Source: Marinomonas sp. CT5
GTDB taxonomy: Bacteria > Pseudomonadota > Gammaproteobacteria > Pseudomonadales > Marinomonadaceae
NCBI RefSeq assembly: GCF_018336975.1
Contig: NZ_CP025572.1
Location: 1,202,560-1,266,559, forward strand
DNA length: 64,000 nucleotides
Direction of reading: 5' to 3'
The translations under genes and the position numbers were made by a program. The notes beneath the pieces are model-generated. The model saw only the letters and a program-made list of their open reading frames with translations. It made no database searches and had not been told where the DNA came from. Shown piece after piece: positions 44,649 to 53,331 of the stretch. Every line of letters begins with the position of its first letter. Within the stretch, counting starts at the first letter, position 1.

Positions 44649-47228
44649 TTGAGTAATAAAAAAATTAACGATCCACATCAGCAGCGTGAAGCGTCTAAGT
44701 ACGATAACCCCGTACCCAGCCGTGAATTCATTCTAGAGTTTCTTGCCAGCCAAAATAAAAGCATGGGTCACTTAGATTTATGCGACGCGTTTTCGCTCAC
44801 CGGTGAAGACGAAATTGAAGCCCTTCGTCGTCGTCTCATCGCTATGTGCCGAGACAACCAAATGACCAGTAATCAAAATGACGAATATGCGCCGATTTTA
44901 GAAAGTGATCTAATTGAAGGTTACGTTCAAGGCAATAAAGAAGGTCATGGTTTCTTGTTGCGTCAGAGTGATGACGACATCTTCTTATCCGCTCGACAAA
45001 TGCAAAATGTGATGGATGGCGACAAAGTGAAAGCTCGCTTATCGGGCCGCAGTGTTAAAGGTCGTTTAGACGGTGTTGTGGTTGAAGTGTTAGAGCGCAA
45101 ACACAGCCAATTGGTTGGCCGCTACTATGAAGAAAGCCGCACGGCTTTTGTCACACCAGAAAATCCACGTATCGCCCAAGACATTCTGATTACCACAGAC
45201 TCTGGTTTAACACCAAAGCATGGTCAGTATGTCTTAGCGGAAATTGTGTCTTATGCCGAGCGTGGCAAACCTGCACAAGGTTTGGTGAAAAAAATCCTCG
45301 GTGACTTTATGGCACCGGGCGTGGAAATCGAAGTAGCAATGCATCGCTACGAAATTCCCCATGAATGGCCAGCTGCCGTAGAAAAGCAGATTAAAAACTT
45401 CAGTACCGAAGTAGCGGAAGAAGACAAGGCACATCGTGTTGATTTACGTGATACGCCGTTTGTGACCATTGACGGTGAAGACGCGCGTGATTTTGATGAT
45501 GCGGTCTATTGTGAAAAAACGCCGGGCGGTTGGAAGTTATTTGTTGCCATTGCCGATGTCTCTCATTATGTGAAGAAAGACACAGCGTTAGATGAAGAAG
45601 CGATTGTTCGCGGTAATTCGGTGTATTTCCCCGGTCGCGTTATTCCTATGTTGCCCGAAGTTCTGTCGAATGGTCTTTGTTCATTAAACCCAGACGTTGA
45701 TCGTTTGGCGATGGTGGCCGAAATATCGTTAACTTCGAAAGGCAAGATGCGTGGCTTCAAATTCTATGAAGGCGTTATTCGCTCTCATGCTCGTTTAACG
45801 TACAGCAAAGTCGCTAAGATGATTGCTGACGAGCCAGAAGAACAAGGTATTGAGTTGCGTGAGCGGTACGCATCTATCGTATCGCACATTGATGATTTAA
45901 ATGGTTTGTACCACGTATTAAAAGGTGCTCGTGATCAGCGCGGTGCCATGGAATTCGATACCGTAGAAACACGTATGGTGTTTGATGAGAATTCTAAGAT
46001 TGAGCACATTGTGCCTGTTGAACGTAATGATGCTCATAAGCTCATTGAAGAATGTATGTTGTGCGCCAACGTGGCGGCGGCTGAGTTATTGATTAAAGCG
46101 GATTTGCCTGCGTTGTTCCGTGTCCACGAAGGGCCAAAAGACGATCGTTTATTAACCTTGCGTACTTACCTAGGATTACTTGGTTTGGAATTGACGGGTG
46201 GCACAAAACCTACCCCAGCCGATTACGCGGCGTTGTCTGAAGCGATAAAAGATCGAGCTGATGCGCGTAGTATTCAAACCATGATGCTGCGCTCTATGTC
46301 CCAAGCTGTGTATCAAGCTGACAACATGGGTCACTTTGGTTTGAATTACGAAGCCTACACCCACTTTACGTCGCCAATCCGTCGTTATCCAGATTTGTTG
46401 GTTCACCGTGCGATTCGTTATTTGATTCGCGGGGAAAATCGTCCTGCTGTGCGTCAAGCGCATCGTGTGGCCGGTAGCCCAGAGCTGAAAGAGCGTAAAA
46501 TCTATGGTTACGATCATGCCGATATGGATGAGTTAGGGGATTCCTGTTCCTTGACGGAGCGTCGTGCTGACGAAGCCACTCGTGATGTTGAAGCTTGGTT
46601 GAAATGCCAATATGTTGAGCAACATCTCGGCGAACCTTTCGACGGTGTTGTTACCGCGGTGACGTCCTTTGGTTTGTTTGTTGAACTGCAAGGTTTGTTT
46701 GTTGATGGTTTAGTGCATATTTCTGGTCTTGGACAAGATTATTTTGTTCACGATATGGAGCATCAAGCCATTGTAGGTGAACGCACAGGTCGTGTTTTCC
46801 GTCTTGGCGATATGCTGAAAGTTCGAGTGTCTAACGTCAACTTGGAACAACGTAAAATTGATTTGAGCTTAGATGAAAGCAGTGCGCGTCCACAACGTAA
46901 AAAGGTGGAACGTAATGAAATGACTGAGCTTGAAATGCAATTGGCTCAGCTACCACCGATTGAATTGGGCGGTCGCGCTAAGTCAAAGTCTACTAATAAA
47001 GTAGAAGGCGATCAGTCTAAAGACGCTAAACCAACGAAAGAAGATAAAGAATCCAAGGGCAAGGCGAAGAAAAAGCGTCGTCCGCCTGTGTCTAAAGGCA
47101 AACGCATTAGACAGAAAAAATCAGGTACCGTTGCCGCTAATGGCAAGTCTGCGGCGCCATCGGCCAAAAAAGCCAAGAAGCCTAAGAAAGCGAAAAAGAG
47201 CAATGCGAAGCCAAAAGCAAAAGACTGA
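44649..47228 (+). CDS. rnr: Ribonuclease R
   Basis: Processive 3'-5' exoribonuclease that degrades structured RNA and takes part in tmRNA quality control and cold adaptation. About 859 residues: N-terminal helix-turn-helix-like region (NPVPSREFILEFLAS), two cold-shock domains, the RNB catalytic domain with DGEDARDFDDAVYC (metal-binding aspartates) and FTSPIRRYPDLLVHRAI, an S1 domain (about 640-720) and a Lys-rich tail. TTG 44649 is used because the protein then starts SNKKINDPHQQREASKYDNP, as in other RNase R, with AAGGA ten bases ahead. A GTG at 44583 would add 22 atypical residues. rlmB follows, as in E. coli. Confidence 0.94.
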   Translation: MSNKKINDPHQQREASKYDNPVPSREFILEFLASQNKSMGHLDLCDAFSLTGEDEIEALRRRLIAMCRDNQMTSNQNDEYAPILESDLIEGYVQGNKEGHGFLLRQSDDDIFLSARQMQNVMDGDKVKARLSGRSVKGRLDGVVVEVLERKHSQLVGRYYEESRTAFVTPENPRIAQDILITTDSGLTPKHGQYVLAEIVSYAERGKPAQGLVKKILGDFMAPGVEIEVAMHRYEIPHEWPAAVEKQIKNFSTEVAEEDKAHRVDLRDTPFVTIDGEDARDFDDAVYCEKTPGGWKLFVAIADVSHYVKKDTALDEEAIVRGNSVYFPGRVIPMLPEVLSNGLCSLNPDVDRLAMVAEISLTSKGKMRGFKFYEGVIRSHARLTYSKVAKMIADEPEEQGIELRERYASIVSHIDDLNGLYHVLKGARDQRGAMEFDTVETRMVFDENSKIEHIVPVERNDAHKLIEECMLCANVAAAELLIKADLPALFRVHEGPKDDRLLTLRTYLGLLGLELTGGTKPTPADYAALSEAIKDRADARSIQTMMLRSMSQAVYQADNMGHFGLNYEAYTHFTSPIRRYPDLLVHRAIRYLIRGENRPAVRQAHRVAGSPELKERKIYGYDHADMDELGDSCSLTERRADEATRDVEAWLKCQYVEQHLGEPFDGVVTAVTSFGLFVELQGLFVDGLVHISGLGQDYFVHDMEHQAIVGERTGRVFRLGDMLKVRVSNVNLEQRKIDLSLDESSARPQRKKVERNEMTELEMQLAQLPPIELGGRAKSKSTNKVEGDQSKDAKPTKEDKESKGKAKKKRRPPVSKGKRIRQKKSGTVAANGKSAAPSAKKAKKPKKAKKSNAKPKAKD

Positions 47229-47280
47229 TCTGAGGTCTTGAAGCAAGCTTGCTAGATGAATAACTTTTTAGATGAGTAAA

Positions 47281-47298
47281 GGGGGGCGTACGCCCCCC
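47281..47298. repeat. Perfect 18-base GC palindrome between rnr and rlmB
   Basis: GGGGGGCGTACGCCCCCC, fully self-complementary, 52 bases after the rnr stop and 18 before the rlmB start. No T-run follows, so it is not a standard terminator. It may act as an mRNA-stability hairpin or an attenuator between the two cistrons. Confidence 0.7.
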
Positions 47299-47315
47299 AA
47301 TTAATAGAGTAGATA

Positions 47316-48083
47316 ATGTCAGATTTAGAATGGATATACGGCATACACGCCGTGGAAAATGCCTTAAACCAGCAGCCTGAGCGTATTAAAGAAGTACGTT
47401 TCCAAGAAGGCCGTGACGATAAGAAAACCCAGCGTTTAATGCAGCTTTGTAAGGCCAAAAAAGTACGCTATAGCGTTGTCGCTCGTCGTGATTTAGACCA
47501 GTTATTTACGGCAAATAAAGATCGTGTGGTTCACCAAGGTGTGGTGGCTTATACGGCGATGAATAAAGCCGGAACAGAAGCGGATCTGCATACCCTAGTG
47601 GACGGTTTAGATGAAACACCGCTGATTATTATTTTGGATGGTGTGACCGATCCTCATAACCTAGGGGCTTGTTTGCGTAGTGCGGATGCGTCTGGTGCGC
47701 ATGCCGTGGTGATGCCAAAAGACAACTCTGCGCCTTTGAATGCGACGGTGAGCAAGGTAGCGTGTGGTGCGGCTGAAAGTATTCCTGTTTACGCGGTAAC
47801 GAACCTTGCTCGTACTATGAAGAAGCTACAGGACCAAGGTATTTGGATTTTTGGTACGGCGGGAGAAGCAACGCAAACGATCTACGAGCAAGATTTGACC
47901 ATCCCAACGGCCATTGTGATGGGAGCAGAAGGTGATGGTATGCGCCGATTGACTCGTGAACAATGCGATTACTTAGTGAAACTGCCTATGGCTGGTGTGG
48001 TTTCGAGTTTGAATGTGTCTGTAGCGACAGGGGTGTGTCTCTACGAAGCAGTGCGTCAACGTGCTGTTAAGGCCAAAGGGTAA
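47316..48083 (+). CDS. rlmB: 23S rRNA (guanosine-2'-O)-methyltransferase RlmB
   Basis: Methylates the 2'-OH of G2251 in the P loop of 23S rRNA. The 255-residue SPOUT enzyme has an N-terminal L30e-like substrate domain (WIYGIHAVENAL) and a C-terminal trefoil-knot domain with LDGVTDPHNLGACLRSAD, MGAEGDGMRRL and LPMAGVVSSLNVSVATGVCLYE, which form the SAM site. Downstream of rnr, the usual neighbour. cobT follows only 14 bases later, so the cobalamin genes may be read from this transcript. Confidence 0.95.
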   Translation: MSDLEWIYGIHAVENALNQQPERIKEVRFQEGRDDKKTQRLMQLCKAKKVRYSVVARRDLDQLFTANKDRVVHQGVVAYTAMNKAGTEADLHTLVDGLDETPLIIILDGVTDPHNLGACLRSADASGAHAVVMPKDNSAPLNATVSKVACGAAESIPVYAVTNLARTMKKLQDQGIWIFGTAGEATQTIYEQDLTIPTAIVMGAEGDGMRRLTREQCDYLVKLPMAGVVSSLNVSVATGVCLYEAVRQRAVKAKG

Positions 48084-48097
48084 GGGGCAACTAAGCC

Positions 48098-49159
48098 TTG
48101 TTTAAGCAATTTAACATTCAAGCGCCTGCGGCGGATATTACGGCAGAGTTACAAGAGAAAATTGATAACAAAACCAAGCCTTTAGGTGCACTCGGCGAGC
48201 TTGAACACATCGCCTTTCAGCTCGGTAAAATTCAGCAAACACTTACTCCTACTGTCTCTAAGCCGAAGATGATTATTTTTGCGGCGGATCATGGTGTTGT
48301 CGCGCAGGGCATTAGCCTGTTTCCACAAGAAGTAACGCCACAGATGGTGATGAACTTTCTGATGGGGGGGGCGGCAGTGAGTGTTTTCTGTGATCAACAT
48401 AATGTGCCATTACGCATTGTGGATGTGGGGGTGAATGCAGAGTTAGCTGCTCATCCTTTATTAGCTGCACGCAAAGTGGCTTTTTCATCTAAGGATTTTA
48501 GCCAAGAAGCCGCCATGACAACACGGCAGCTGGAACAGGCCATTCAAGCCGGTATCGATGAAGTGAATTTGGCGATTGATGATGGCGTTAATTTGCTGAT
48601 GTTTGGCGAAATGGGCATTGGTAATACCTGTGTGTCGTCTTGCATGATGACCGCTTTGATTGGTGTCAATGCGACAGACAGTGCTGGACGCGGAACCGGC
48701 TTGGATCAGGCGGGGGTTTCTCATAAAGCCCAGGTGATTGAACAGTCATTAAAACGTGCCGAGCAAGAAACTGGGCAAGTGATGTCTGAGTGGAGCGCTC
48801 AAACTTTGGCTGAGCAAGTTGGTGGTTTTGAGATTTTGGCGATGGCAGGGGCCATGTTGCAGTCTGCACAGCGCCAAACGGCCTTTGTGGTGGATGGTTT
48901 TATCTGTTCGGTGGCGTTGTTGTTTGCTCAAAAAGTGGCTGAGAATGTGCGTGAGTATGCGGTGTTTGCTCATCAATCGAATGAAAAAGCCCATAAGATG
49001 TTATTGGACCATTTGAATGCAGAGCCTATTTTGTCCTTGGATTTACGATTAGGTGAAGGTTCTGGGGCGATTTTGGCGTACCCATTGATTAATAGCGCGT
49101 GCATCTTCTTGAATAAGATGGCGAGCTTTGAAAGTGCTGGTGTGACCGACTCTAAATAA
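48098..49159 (+). CDS. cobT: Nicotinate-nucleotide--dimethylbenzimidazole phosphoribosyltransferase
   Basis: Makes alpha-ribazole phosphate from dimethylbenzimidazole and nicotinate mononucleotide for the lower ligand of cobalamin. The 353 residues have the family blocks TKPLGALGELEHIAFQLG, AADHGVVAQGISLFPQEVTPQMV, and MGIGNTC with the catalytic glutamate in LRLGEGSGA near residue 325. TTG 48098 is the start, with AAGGGG upstream. First of the cobT-cobS-cobC genes. Fits a bacterium that completes or salvages B12. Confidence 0.95.
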   Translation: MFKQFNIQAPAADITAELQEKIDNKTKPLGALGELEHIAFQLGKIQQTLTPTVSKPKMIIFAADHGVVAQGISLFPQEVTPQMVMNFLMGGAAVSVFCDQHNVPLRIVDVGVNAELAAHPLLAARKVAFSSKDFSQEAAMTTRQLEQAIQAGIDEVNLAIDDGVNLLMFGEMGIGNTCVSSCMMTALIGVNATDSAGRGTGLDQAGVSHKAQVIEQSLKRAEQETGQVMSEWSAQTLAEQVGGFEILAMAGAMLQSAQRQTAFVVDGFICSVALLFAQKVAENVREYAVFAHQSNEKAHKMLLDHLNAEPILSLDLRLGEGSGAILAYPLINSACIFLNKMASFESAGVTDSK

Positions 49160-49176
49160 TTAGGTGGCTGGAAAAA

Positions 49177-49962
49177 GTGAAAGGCATGATCCTAGGTCCG
49201 TATTGGCAAGGTTTTAAACGCAGCCTTGTTACCTACACTCGTATTCCCCTGAAAGTGGATTGGAGTGATGAGATAGAGCACACCCCAGCGGTGTGCTTTT
49301 TGCCATGGGTTGGTTTGATCGTAGGATTAGTGAGCGCTTGGCCGCTGTGGTTTGATTGGTCGACCTCTTTGCAAGCGCTATTAATGTTACTGACAGCCGT
49401 TTTATTAACTGGCGGATTCCATGAAGATGGTTTGATGGACAGCTGTGACGGTTTGGTTGGCGGATGGGATAAAGAGCAACGTCTGTCGATTATGAAAGAT
49501 TCCCGAATTGGCAGTTACGCGGCCTTGTCTATTTGGTTTTCCTTAACGCTGAAATGGTTGCTGCTAAGTGAATGGTTGCAGATCATTCCTGATTCGTTTT
49601 TGGGGTTTATTTATACGTTAAGTGGTTGGTGTCTCGTGCATGTGATCGCTCGATTTATTCCAATCGTACTGATGAATACGCTTGATTATGTTTCTCTTGG
49701 ACACAGTAAGGCCTCTAGCATGATTGCTAAATTACAACCCAGTCAGTGGTTGTTAGCCTTGTTGCCCTGTTTGCTGATAGGTGTATTGGCGTTTAGCGTT
49801 TTTGATTTGATTATTACTTTTGTGTTTTTGGCTGTGTTGCTTTTGTTGATGCGACTTTATCTACGAAGAAAGATATCTGGCTTTAATGGCGATACGTTAG
49901 GAGCAAGTGAACAAGTCGGCGAGATCTTCATCATTTTGTGTTTGTTGGTGTCATATTCATGA
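49177..49962 (+). CDS. cobS: Adenosylcobinamide-GDP ribazoletransferase (cobalamin synthase)
   Basis: Integral membrane enzyme joining adenosylcobinamide-GDP to alpha-ribazole (phosphate) to give adenosylcobalamin (phosphate). The 261-residue protein has the metal-binding family motif GGFHEDGLMDSCDGLVGGW and KDSRIGSYA, with five or more membrane helices. It starts 17 bases after cobT; GTG 49177 is used, and an ATG three codons later is possible. Its stop overlaps the cobC start (ATGA). Confidence 0.94.
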   Translation: MKGMILGPYWQGFKRSLVTYTRIPLKVDWSDEIEHTPAVCFLPWVGLIVGLVSAWPLWFDWSTSLQALLMLLTAVLLTGGFHEDGLMDSCDGLVGGWDKEQRLSIMKDSRIGSYAALSIWFSLTLKWLLLSEWLQIIPDSFLGFIYTLSGWCLVHVIARFIPIVLMNTLDYVSLGHSKASSMIAKLQPSQWLLALLPCLLIGVLAFSVFDLIITFVFLAVLLLLMRLYLRRKISGFNGDTLGASEQVGEIFIILCLLVSYS

Positions 49963-50552
49963 AACTGTATTTGGTTCGTCACCCGCGGCCTGATGTGAAA
50001 AAAGGCCTTTGTTACGGTGATATGGATGTTCCCCTTGCCGATGGTTGGGAAGAAGGCGCGGATGCGTTAAAACGCGCTTTATCGATTGACTTCGATGGTG
50101 AGTCGAATGTGTGTTTTCACAGTCCATTGAGTCGTGCTGCGAAGTTGGCTGAGCGTATTAGTGATGGAAAGTCTCAGGTTTCTGACGCATTAAAAGAACT
50201 GGATTTTGGTGCTTGGGAAGGCTTGTGCTGGCCAGATATTCCACAAGATGAGATAGATCTTTGGGCCAGCGATATTGTGCATTCTGCCCCTTATCAAGGT
50301 GAATCTCTTCATGTTGTTGCTGAGCGCGTTTGGCAGTGGTGGTTGTCGGTAAAAGATTCATCAATGGATAACTGTGTTGTCGTGGCGCATTCTGGGGTTA
50401 TTAAAGTCTTTGTTAGTATGCTTTGCCAATGGCCGTTGGATCAATGCCATCGAATAGATGTGGGTTTTAGTAGTTTGTCTGAATTTTCCATACAGGGCGA
50501 TTTTGTCATGTTAAAGCGTTTGGGTGCAGGGGACTGGGTTTCTAACCCTTAA
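49959..50552 (+). CDS. cobC: Alpha-ribazole phosphatase family protein (histidine phosphatase)
   Basis: Phosphoglycerate-mutase-fold phosphatase of 197 residues that removes the 5' phosphate from alpha-ribazole or cobalamin phosphate. Catalytic motif is LVRHPRP with H8, then the second histidine in VVAHSGVIKVF, the acid in ELDFGAWEGLCW. ATG 49959 shares ATGA with the cobS stop; a longer frame from 49938 is not needed. Position next to cobS supports the alpha-ribazole role over a general phosphatase. Confidence 0.9.
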   Translation: MKLYLVRHPRPDVKKGLCYGDMDVPLADGWEEGADALKRALSIDFDGESNVCFHSPLSRAAKLAERISDGKSQVSDALKELDFGAWEGLCWPDIPQDEIDLWASDIVHSAPYQGESLHVVAERVWQWWLSVKDSSMDNCVVVAHSGVIKVFVSMLCQWPLDQCHRIDVGFSSLSEFSIQGDFVMLKRLGAGDWVSNP

Positions 50553-50620
50553 CCAGTGCTTTTTATATTGGGTTTGGTGTTCGCCAGACCCTCCTAAGTT
50601 CGATTGAGAATCAATAAAAA

Positions 50621-51235
50621 ATGTTGCTATATTTTTTGAGTATGTTTGGGATTGCGGCTTTTGCAATCACAGGGGTTATTTCGTCCGGTAAAAAAGACAT
50701 GGACCTTTTTAGTGTCGTATTCCTTGGTATGGTTACGTCATTAGGTGGTGGGACGATTCGAGATACGATTTTATCTGTTGAAACGGTTTACTGGGTGAAA
50801 GATACCTCCTATTTGTGGGTGGCGTTTTTGTTTTCGGCTCTGGCCTTTTTTACCGTACGATTTATTGAAGATAGACAGACGGTTTTTCATTATGCGGATT
50901 CCTTTGGTTTGGCGCTTTTTACTGTGGTGGCGACAGAAAAGGTATTGAGTCTCGGCTTCCCACCAACGATTGCCATCACCATGGGAATTGTTACTGGAGT
51001 GGCTGGTGGCATTATTCGTGATGTTTTGAGTCATCGCCCACCTTTGGTGTTAGGGCGAGAATTCTATGCTACGCCCGCTTTTTTAGGGGCTTTGTTATTC
51101 GTGTTACTTGAAAAAAACATACCAACACATGAGTTTAACTCGATTTACGCTGTGGCTTTAGTCTTTATACTAAGAGTGTTTGCGATACATAAAGATTTGT
51201 ATTATCCGAGTTGGTTACTTTATAAAAAGAGATAA
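50621..51235 (+). CDS. TRIC-type trimeric cation channel family protein (UPF0126, YicG-like)
   Basis: Inner-membrane protein of 204 residues made of two repeats of three helices. Each repeat has the glycine-rich signature: SLGGGTIRDTIL (about 40-52) and GVAGGIIRDVL (about 125-135), which line the cation pore in TRIC channels. Prokaryotic homologues conduct K+ or Na+; the physiological role is not settled. It separates cobC from cobO with only three bases to the latter, so co-expression with cobalamin genes is likely. Confidence 0.9.
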   Translation: MLLYFLSMFGIAAFAITGVISSGKKDMDLFSVVFLGMVTSLGGGTIRDTILSVETVYWVKDTSYLWVAFLFSALAFFTVRFIEDRQTVFHYADSFGLALFTVVATEKVLSLGFPPTIAITMGIVTGVAGGIIRDVLSHRPPLVLGREFYATPAFLGALLFVLLEKNIPTHEFNSIYAVALVFILRVFAIHKDLYYPSWLLYKKR

Positions 51236-51238
51236 ATT

Positions 51239-51877
51239 ATGAAAGACCTTTCATCAGAACAAGAAAGTAAAGAACAAAAAGATGATCAAGCTGTAAAAAA
51301 CGAAGCGCGTTTGTTGAAGAAGAAAGCGGTGGTGGACCAACGCATTGCCGCCGCAACAGAAGAGCGTGGTGTGACCATCTTGCTAACGGGTAACGGCAAA
51401 GGAAAAAGCTCCAGTGCGTTTGGCACTATGGCTCGTGCACTTGGTCATGGGCAAAAATGTGCAGTGATTCAGTTTATAAAAGGCCGTAAGGCGACAGGGG
51501 AGCAATTGTTTTTTGGTTCGCATCCTATGGTGGACTTCCATGTGATGGGGCATGGTTTTACATGGGAAACACGCGATCCTGAATTGGAAAAAGAAGCCGC
51601 AGAACAAGCTTGGGCCTTGGCTAAGCAAATGCTGGCAGATCCAAGTGTGCATTTTGTTTTATTAGATGAAATCACTTATATGTATAAATACGGCTATCTA
51701 AATGAAGACGATTTGATTGCCGCCTTGGCAGCGCGTCCTCCTCATCAAAATGTCATGATGACAGGCCGTACGGCTCCGCGAGTCTTGTTAGATAGCGTGG
51801 ATACACACAGTAAAATTGGCAATGAGCGTCATGCCTTTGCAAATGGTGTAAAAGCGCAAGCTGGTATTGAATGGTAG
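51239..51877 (+). CDS. cobO: Cob(I)yrinic acid a,c-diamide adenosyltransferase
   Basis: Transfers the adenosyl group of ATP to cobalt of corrinoids, for salvage and synthesis. The 212-residue BtuR/CobO enzyme has the P-loop GNGKGKSSSAFG near residue 55, IQFIKGRKATGEQ, and LLDEITYMYKYGY. The charged N-terminal extension (residues 1-40) is common in proteobacteria. A hairpin with a T-run follows directly. With cobT, cobS and cobC it covers the end of the cobalamin pathway. Confidence 0.94.
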   Translation: MKDLSSEQESKEQKDDQAVKNEARLLKKKAVVDQRIAAATEERGVTILLTGNGKGKSSSAFGTMARALGHGQKCAVIQFIKGRKATGEQLFFGSHPMVDFHVMGHGFTWETRDPELEKEAAEQAWALAKQMLADPSVHFVLLDEITYMYKYGYLNEDDLIAALAARPPHQNVMMTGRTAPRVLLDSVDTHSKIGNERHAFANGVKAQAGIEW

Positions 51878-51899
51878 TTCGTCTTACGAGCTACTTTTT
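51874..51899 (+). terminator. Terminator after cobO
   Basis: Stem 51874-51882 with 51886-51894 (GTAGTTCGT/ACGAGCTAC, one wobble), three-base loop, then five T. It begins in the cobO stop codon. Confidence 0.75.
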
Positions 51900-52038
51900 C
51901 ATTGTGGCATCGTAGATTTGACTTTTTATCTATTCATTTTTTTCTCTTCCTATCGACAATGTTTAATCACGCAATGTAAAGCATCTATAAAAGTGAGATT
52001 TATTCTCAAAAAGGCTGGCTTTTTAATTTTTCTTTCAT

Positions 52039-52057
52039 GATAATGATTCTCATTAAT
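52039..52057. promoter_or_regulatory. Fur box
   Basis: GATAATGATTCTCATTAAT matches the 19-base Fur consensus at 15 positions, including the first nine and the CATTA of the second half. It lies about 33-51 bases before the gene at 52090. It predicts repression by Fe-Fur, so the genes behind it should rise under iron limitation. Confidence 0.7.
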
Positions 52058-52089
52058 ATTTTATTGTATCATTCATAGGTGGAAAAATA

Positions 52090-52533
52090 ATGCAGGACTG
52101 GGAACGTTTAACAAGACAAGCCAATCGAGCTTTTTCAAATCACGCATATTCAGATGCCGTAGACTTAAATCAAAAAGCTTTGCTAGAGGCTGAACGCTCA
52201 TTTGATGAAGACTTCTATCTAGACGCTGAATCGGCCGTTGCCGCCGCAGCGGTTAGTTTCCTAAATATTGCAGAATCCTACACGGCTTTGGGGGATTTTG
52301 TTTCGGCAAATACGCAATTTGAAAAGGCAGTGAACTTCCTTCAGGCGATTATTGCACGCCCGGATATGGATGATGAACAACGATCCCTCGTAATGAGAAC
52401 GGCCACACACATTCGTTTTGAATGGGAGCTGTTTACTCAGAGCTATAGTCGAGCGTTATCAGCGCAAAGTCGGGCGCTGATTCAAACTTTGTCTAATGCG
52501 GTGTCTATACCGAGTTCTATGGTGCGTCATTAA
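52090..52533 (+). CDS. Fur-controlled TPR-like helical protein of unknown function
   Basis: Soluble protein of 147 residues, all-helical, with TPR-like pairs (WERLTRQANRAFSNHAYSDAVDLNQKALLEAERSF and NIAESYTALGDFVSANTQFEKAVNFLQ). No catalytic motif. It resembles, in size and pattern, DUF2753-like proteins of marine gammaproteobacteria, but I cannot confirm membership. First gene behind the Fur box and probably the head of an operon with the two to three genes that follow. Confidence 0.75.
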   Translation: MQDWERLTRQANRAFSNHAYSDAVDLNQKALLEAERSFDEDFYLDAESAVAAAAVSFLNIAESYTALGDFVSANTQFEKAVNFLQAIIARPDMDDEQRSLVMRTATHIRFEWELFTQSYSRALSAQSRALIQTLSNAVSIPSSMVRH

Positions 52534-52561
52534 TATTCTTTATTAACGAAAGGAGCATGAT

Positions 52562-52792
52562 ATGAAACGGGTGGTTGTTGCTATGTTGTCTGGCGTTTTG
52601 CTTCTGATAAGCCAAGTCTTACAGGCGCATCCCGGTCATGACCATTCTCATTGGTCGAGTGATTTGATCCATTTACTAACAATATTGTCGGTAGGTGGGA
52701 TTATTGTCGGCAGTTTTGTTTATAAGCAGTTATTACGTCGTGTTAAGTATTTGCAGAGAGAGGTGGAGAATCATGATGTACAGTGTCATTAA
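52562..52792 (+). CDS. Small His-rich membrane protein
   Basis: Protein of 76 residues. A signal-like N-terminal helix (VVVAMLSGVLLLISQVLQA) is followed by HPGHDHSHWSSD, a metal-binding-like stretch facing the periplasm, then a second membrane helix (LLTILSVGGIIVGSFVY) and a basic tail. GGAG lies seven bases before ATG 52562. Clustered His after AHPGHDH is common in small proteins near nickel or cobalt enzymes. A role in metal handling is inference from this and from the Fur box. Confidence 0.72.
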   Translation: MKRVVVAMLSGVLLLISQVLQAHPGHDHSHWSSDLIHLLTILSVGGIIVGSFVYKQLLRRVKYLQREVENHDVQCH

Positions 52793-52877
52793 AATTTTAG
52801 ATAAAGTGATCGGCTTTAAAACAGCGCAGGCTTTATGTGCTGTAAGGTCTAATAAAGCGAAGAAAACATCAATCTAA
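52776..52877 (+). CDS. Possible 33-residue basic protein overlapping the His-rich gene
   Basis: Short frame starting ATG 52776 (or 52773) inside the end of the previous gene, with GGAG seven (or four) bases ahead and a TAA stop. The peptide (MYSVIKILDKVIGFKTAQAL..., ending KAKKTSI) is basic and amphipathic. Translational coupling makes it plausible; no family is recognised. It may also be chance. Confidence 0.4.
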   Translation: MYSVIKILDKVIGFKTAQALCAVRSNKAKKTSI

Positions 52878-52909
52878 GACTAACTTGGATACTATTTATA
52901 GGAGTGGTC

Positions 52910-53224
52910 ATGCTTCGTTTAATGAAGGTGCAGGGAGATAGCTTGGTCCCGATCTTATTTGATGGTGATTTTGTTTTAACCAGCCGTTGGCATAAAAAAC
53001 TCAAAATAGGCCATCTGGTTGTGGTTGATCATGCGTTGTATGGGATGATTATCAAAAAAATAGTGCATATCGCGCCAGATGGACAACTGTGGTTGGGTGG
53101 AGAAAGTAATCAAAGTTTGCAGTCAGAAAGGATTGGCTGGGTGTCACCAAGACGTGTGATTGGTAAGGTTATTTATAAAATTGGTCAGCATTATAGAGTG
53201 TACAGAAAAAAAGACACTTTATGA
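52910..53224 (+). CDS. S24/S26-type signal peptidase-like protease (NiSOD maturation-like)
   Basis: Protein of 104 residues with the S26 nucleophile motif VQGDSLVPILFDGDFVL (S11) and a general-base lysine in MIIKKIVHI (K49/K50), followed by GWVSPRRVIGKV. The short form, without a membrane helix, resembles the peptidase that trims nickel superoxide dismutase (SodX). No sodN gene (mature N-terminus HCDLPC) is in the window. ATG 52910 has AGGAG at five bases; a GTG at 52904 overlaps that site. The group with the Fur box and His-rich protein suggests metal-responsive maturation. Confidence 0.75.
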   Translation: MLRLMKVQGDSLVPILFDGDFVLTSRWHKKLKIGHLVVVDHALYGMIIKKIVHIAPDGQLWLGGESNQSLQSERIGWVSPRRVIGKVIYKIGQHYRVYRKKDTL

Positions 53225-53331
53225 AAAAGTCCCAAAAATTGCTTTCGCTCTGGTGTTGGTATTACGAGGACTTTTCTCTAAAATTCACCCTCCAGAAAAT
53301 ACATATCATTGATCTATCCTAAGAGAATTTA

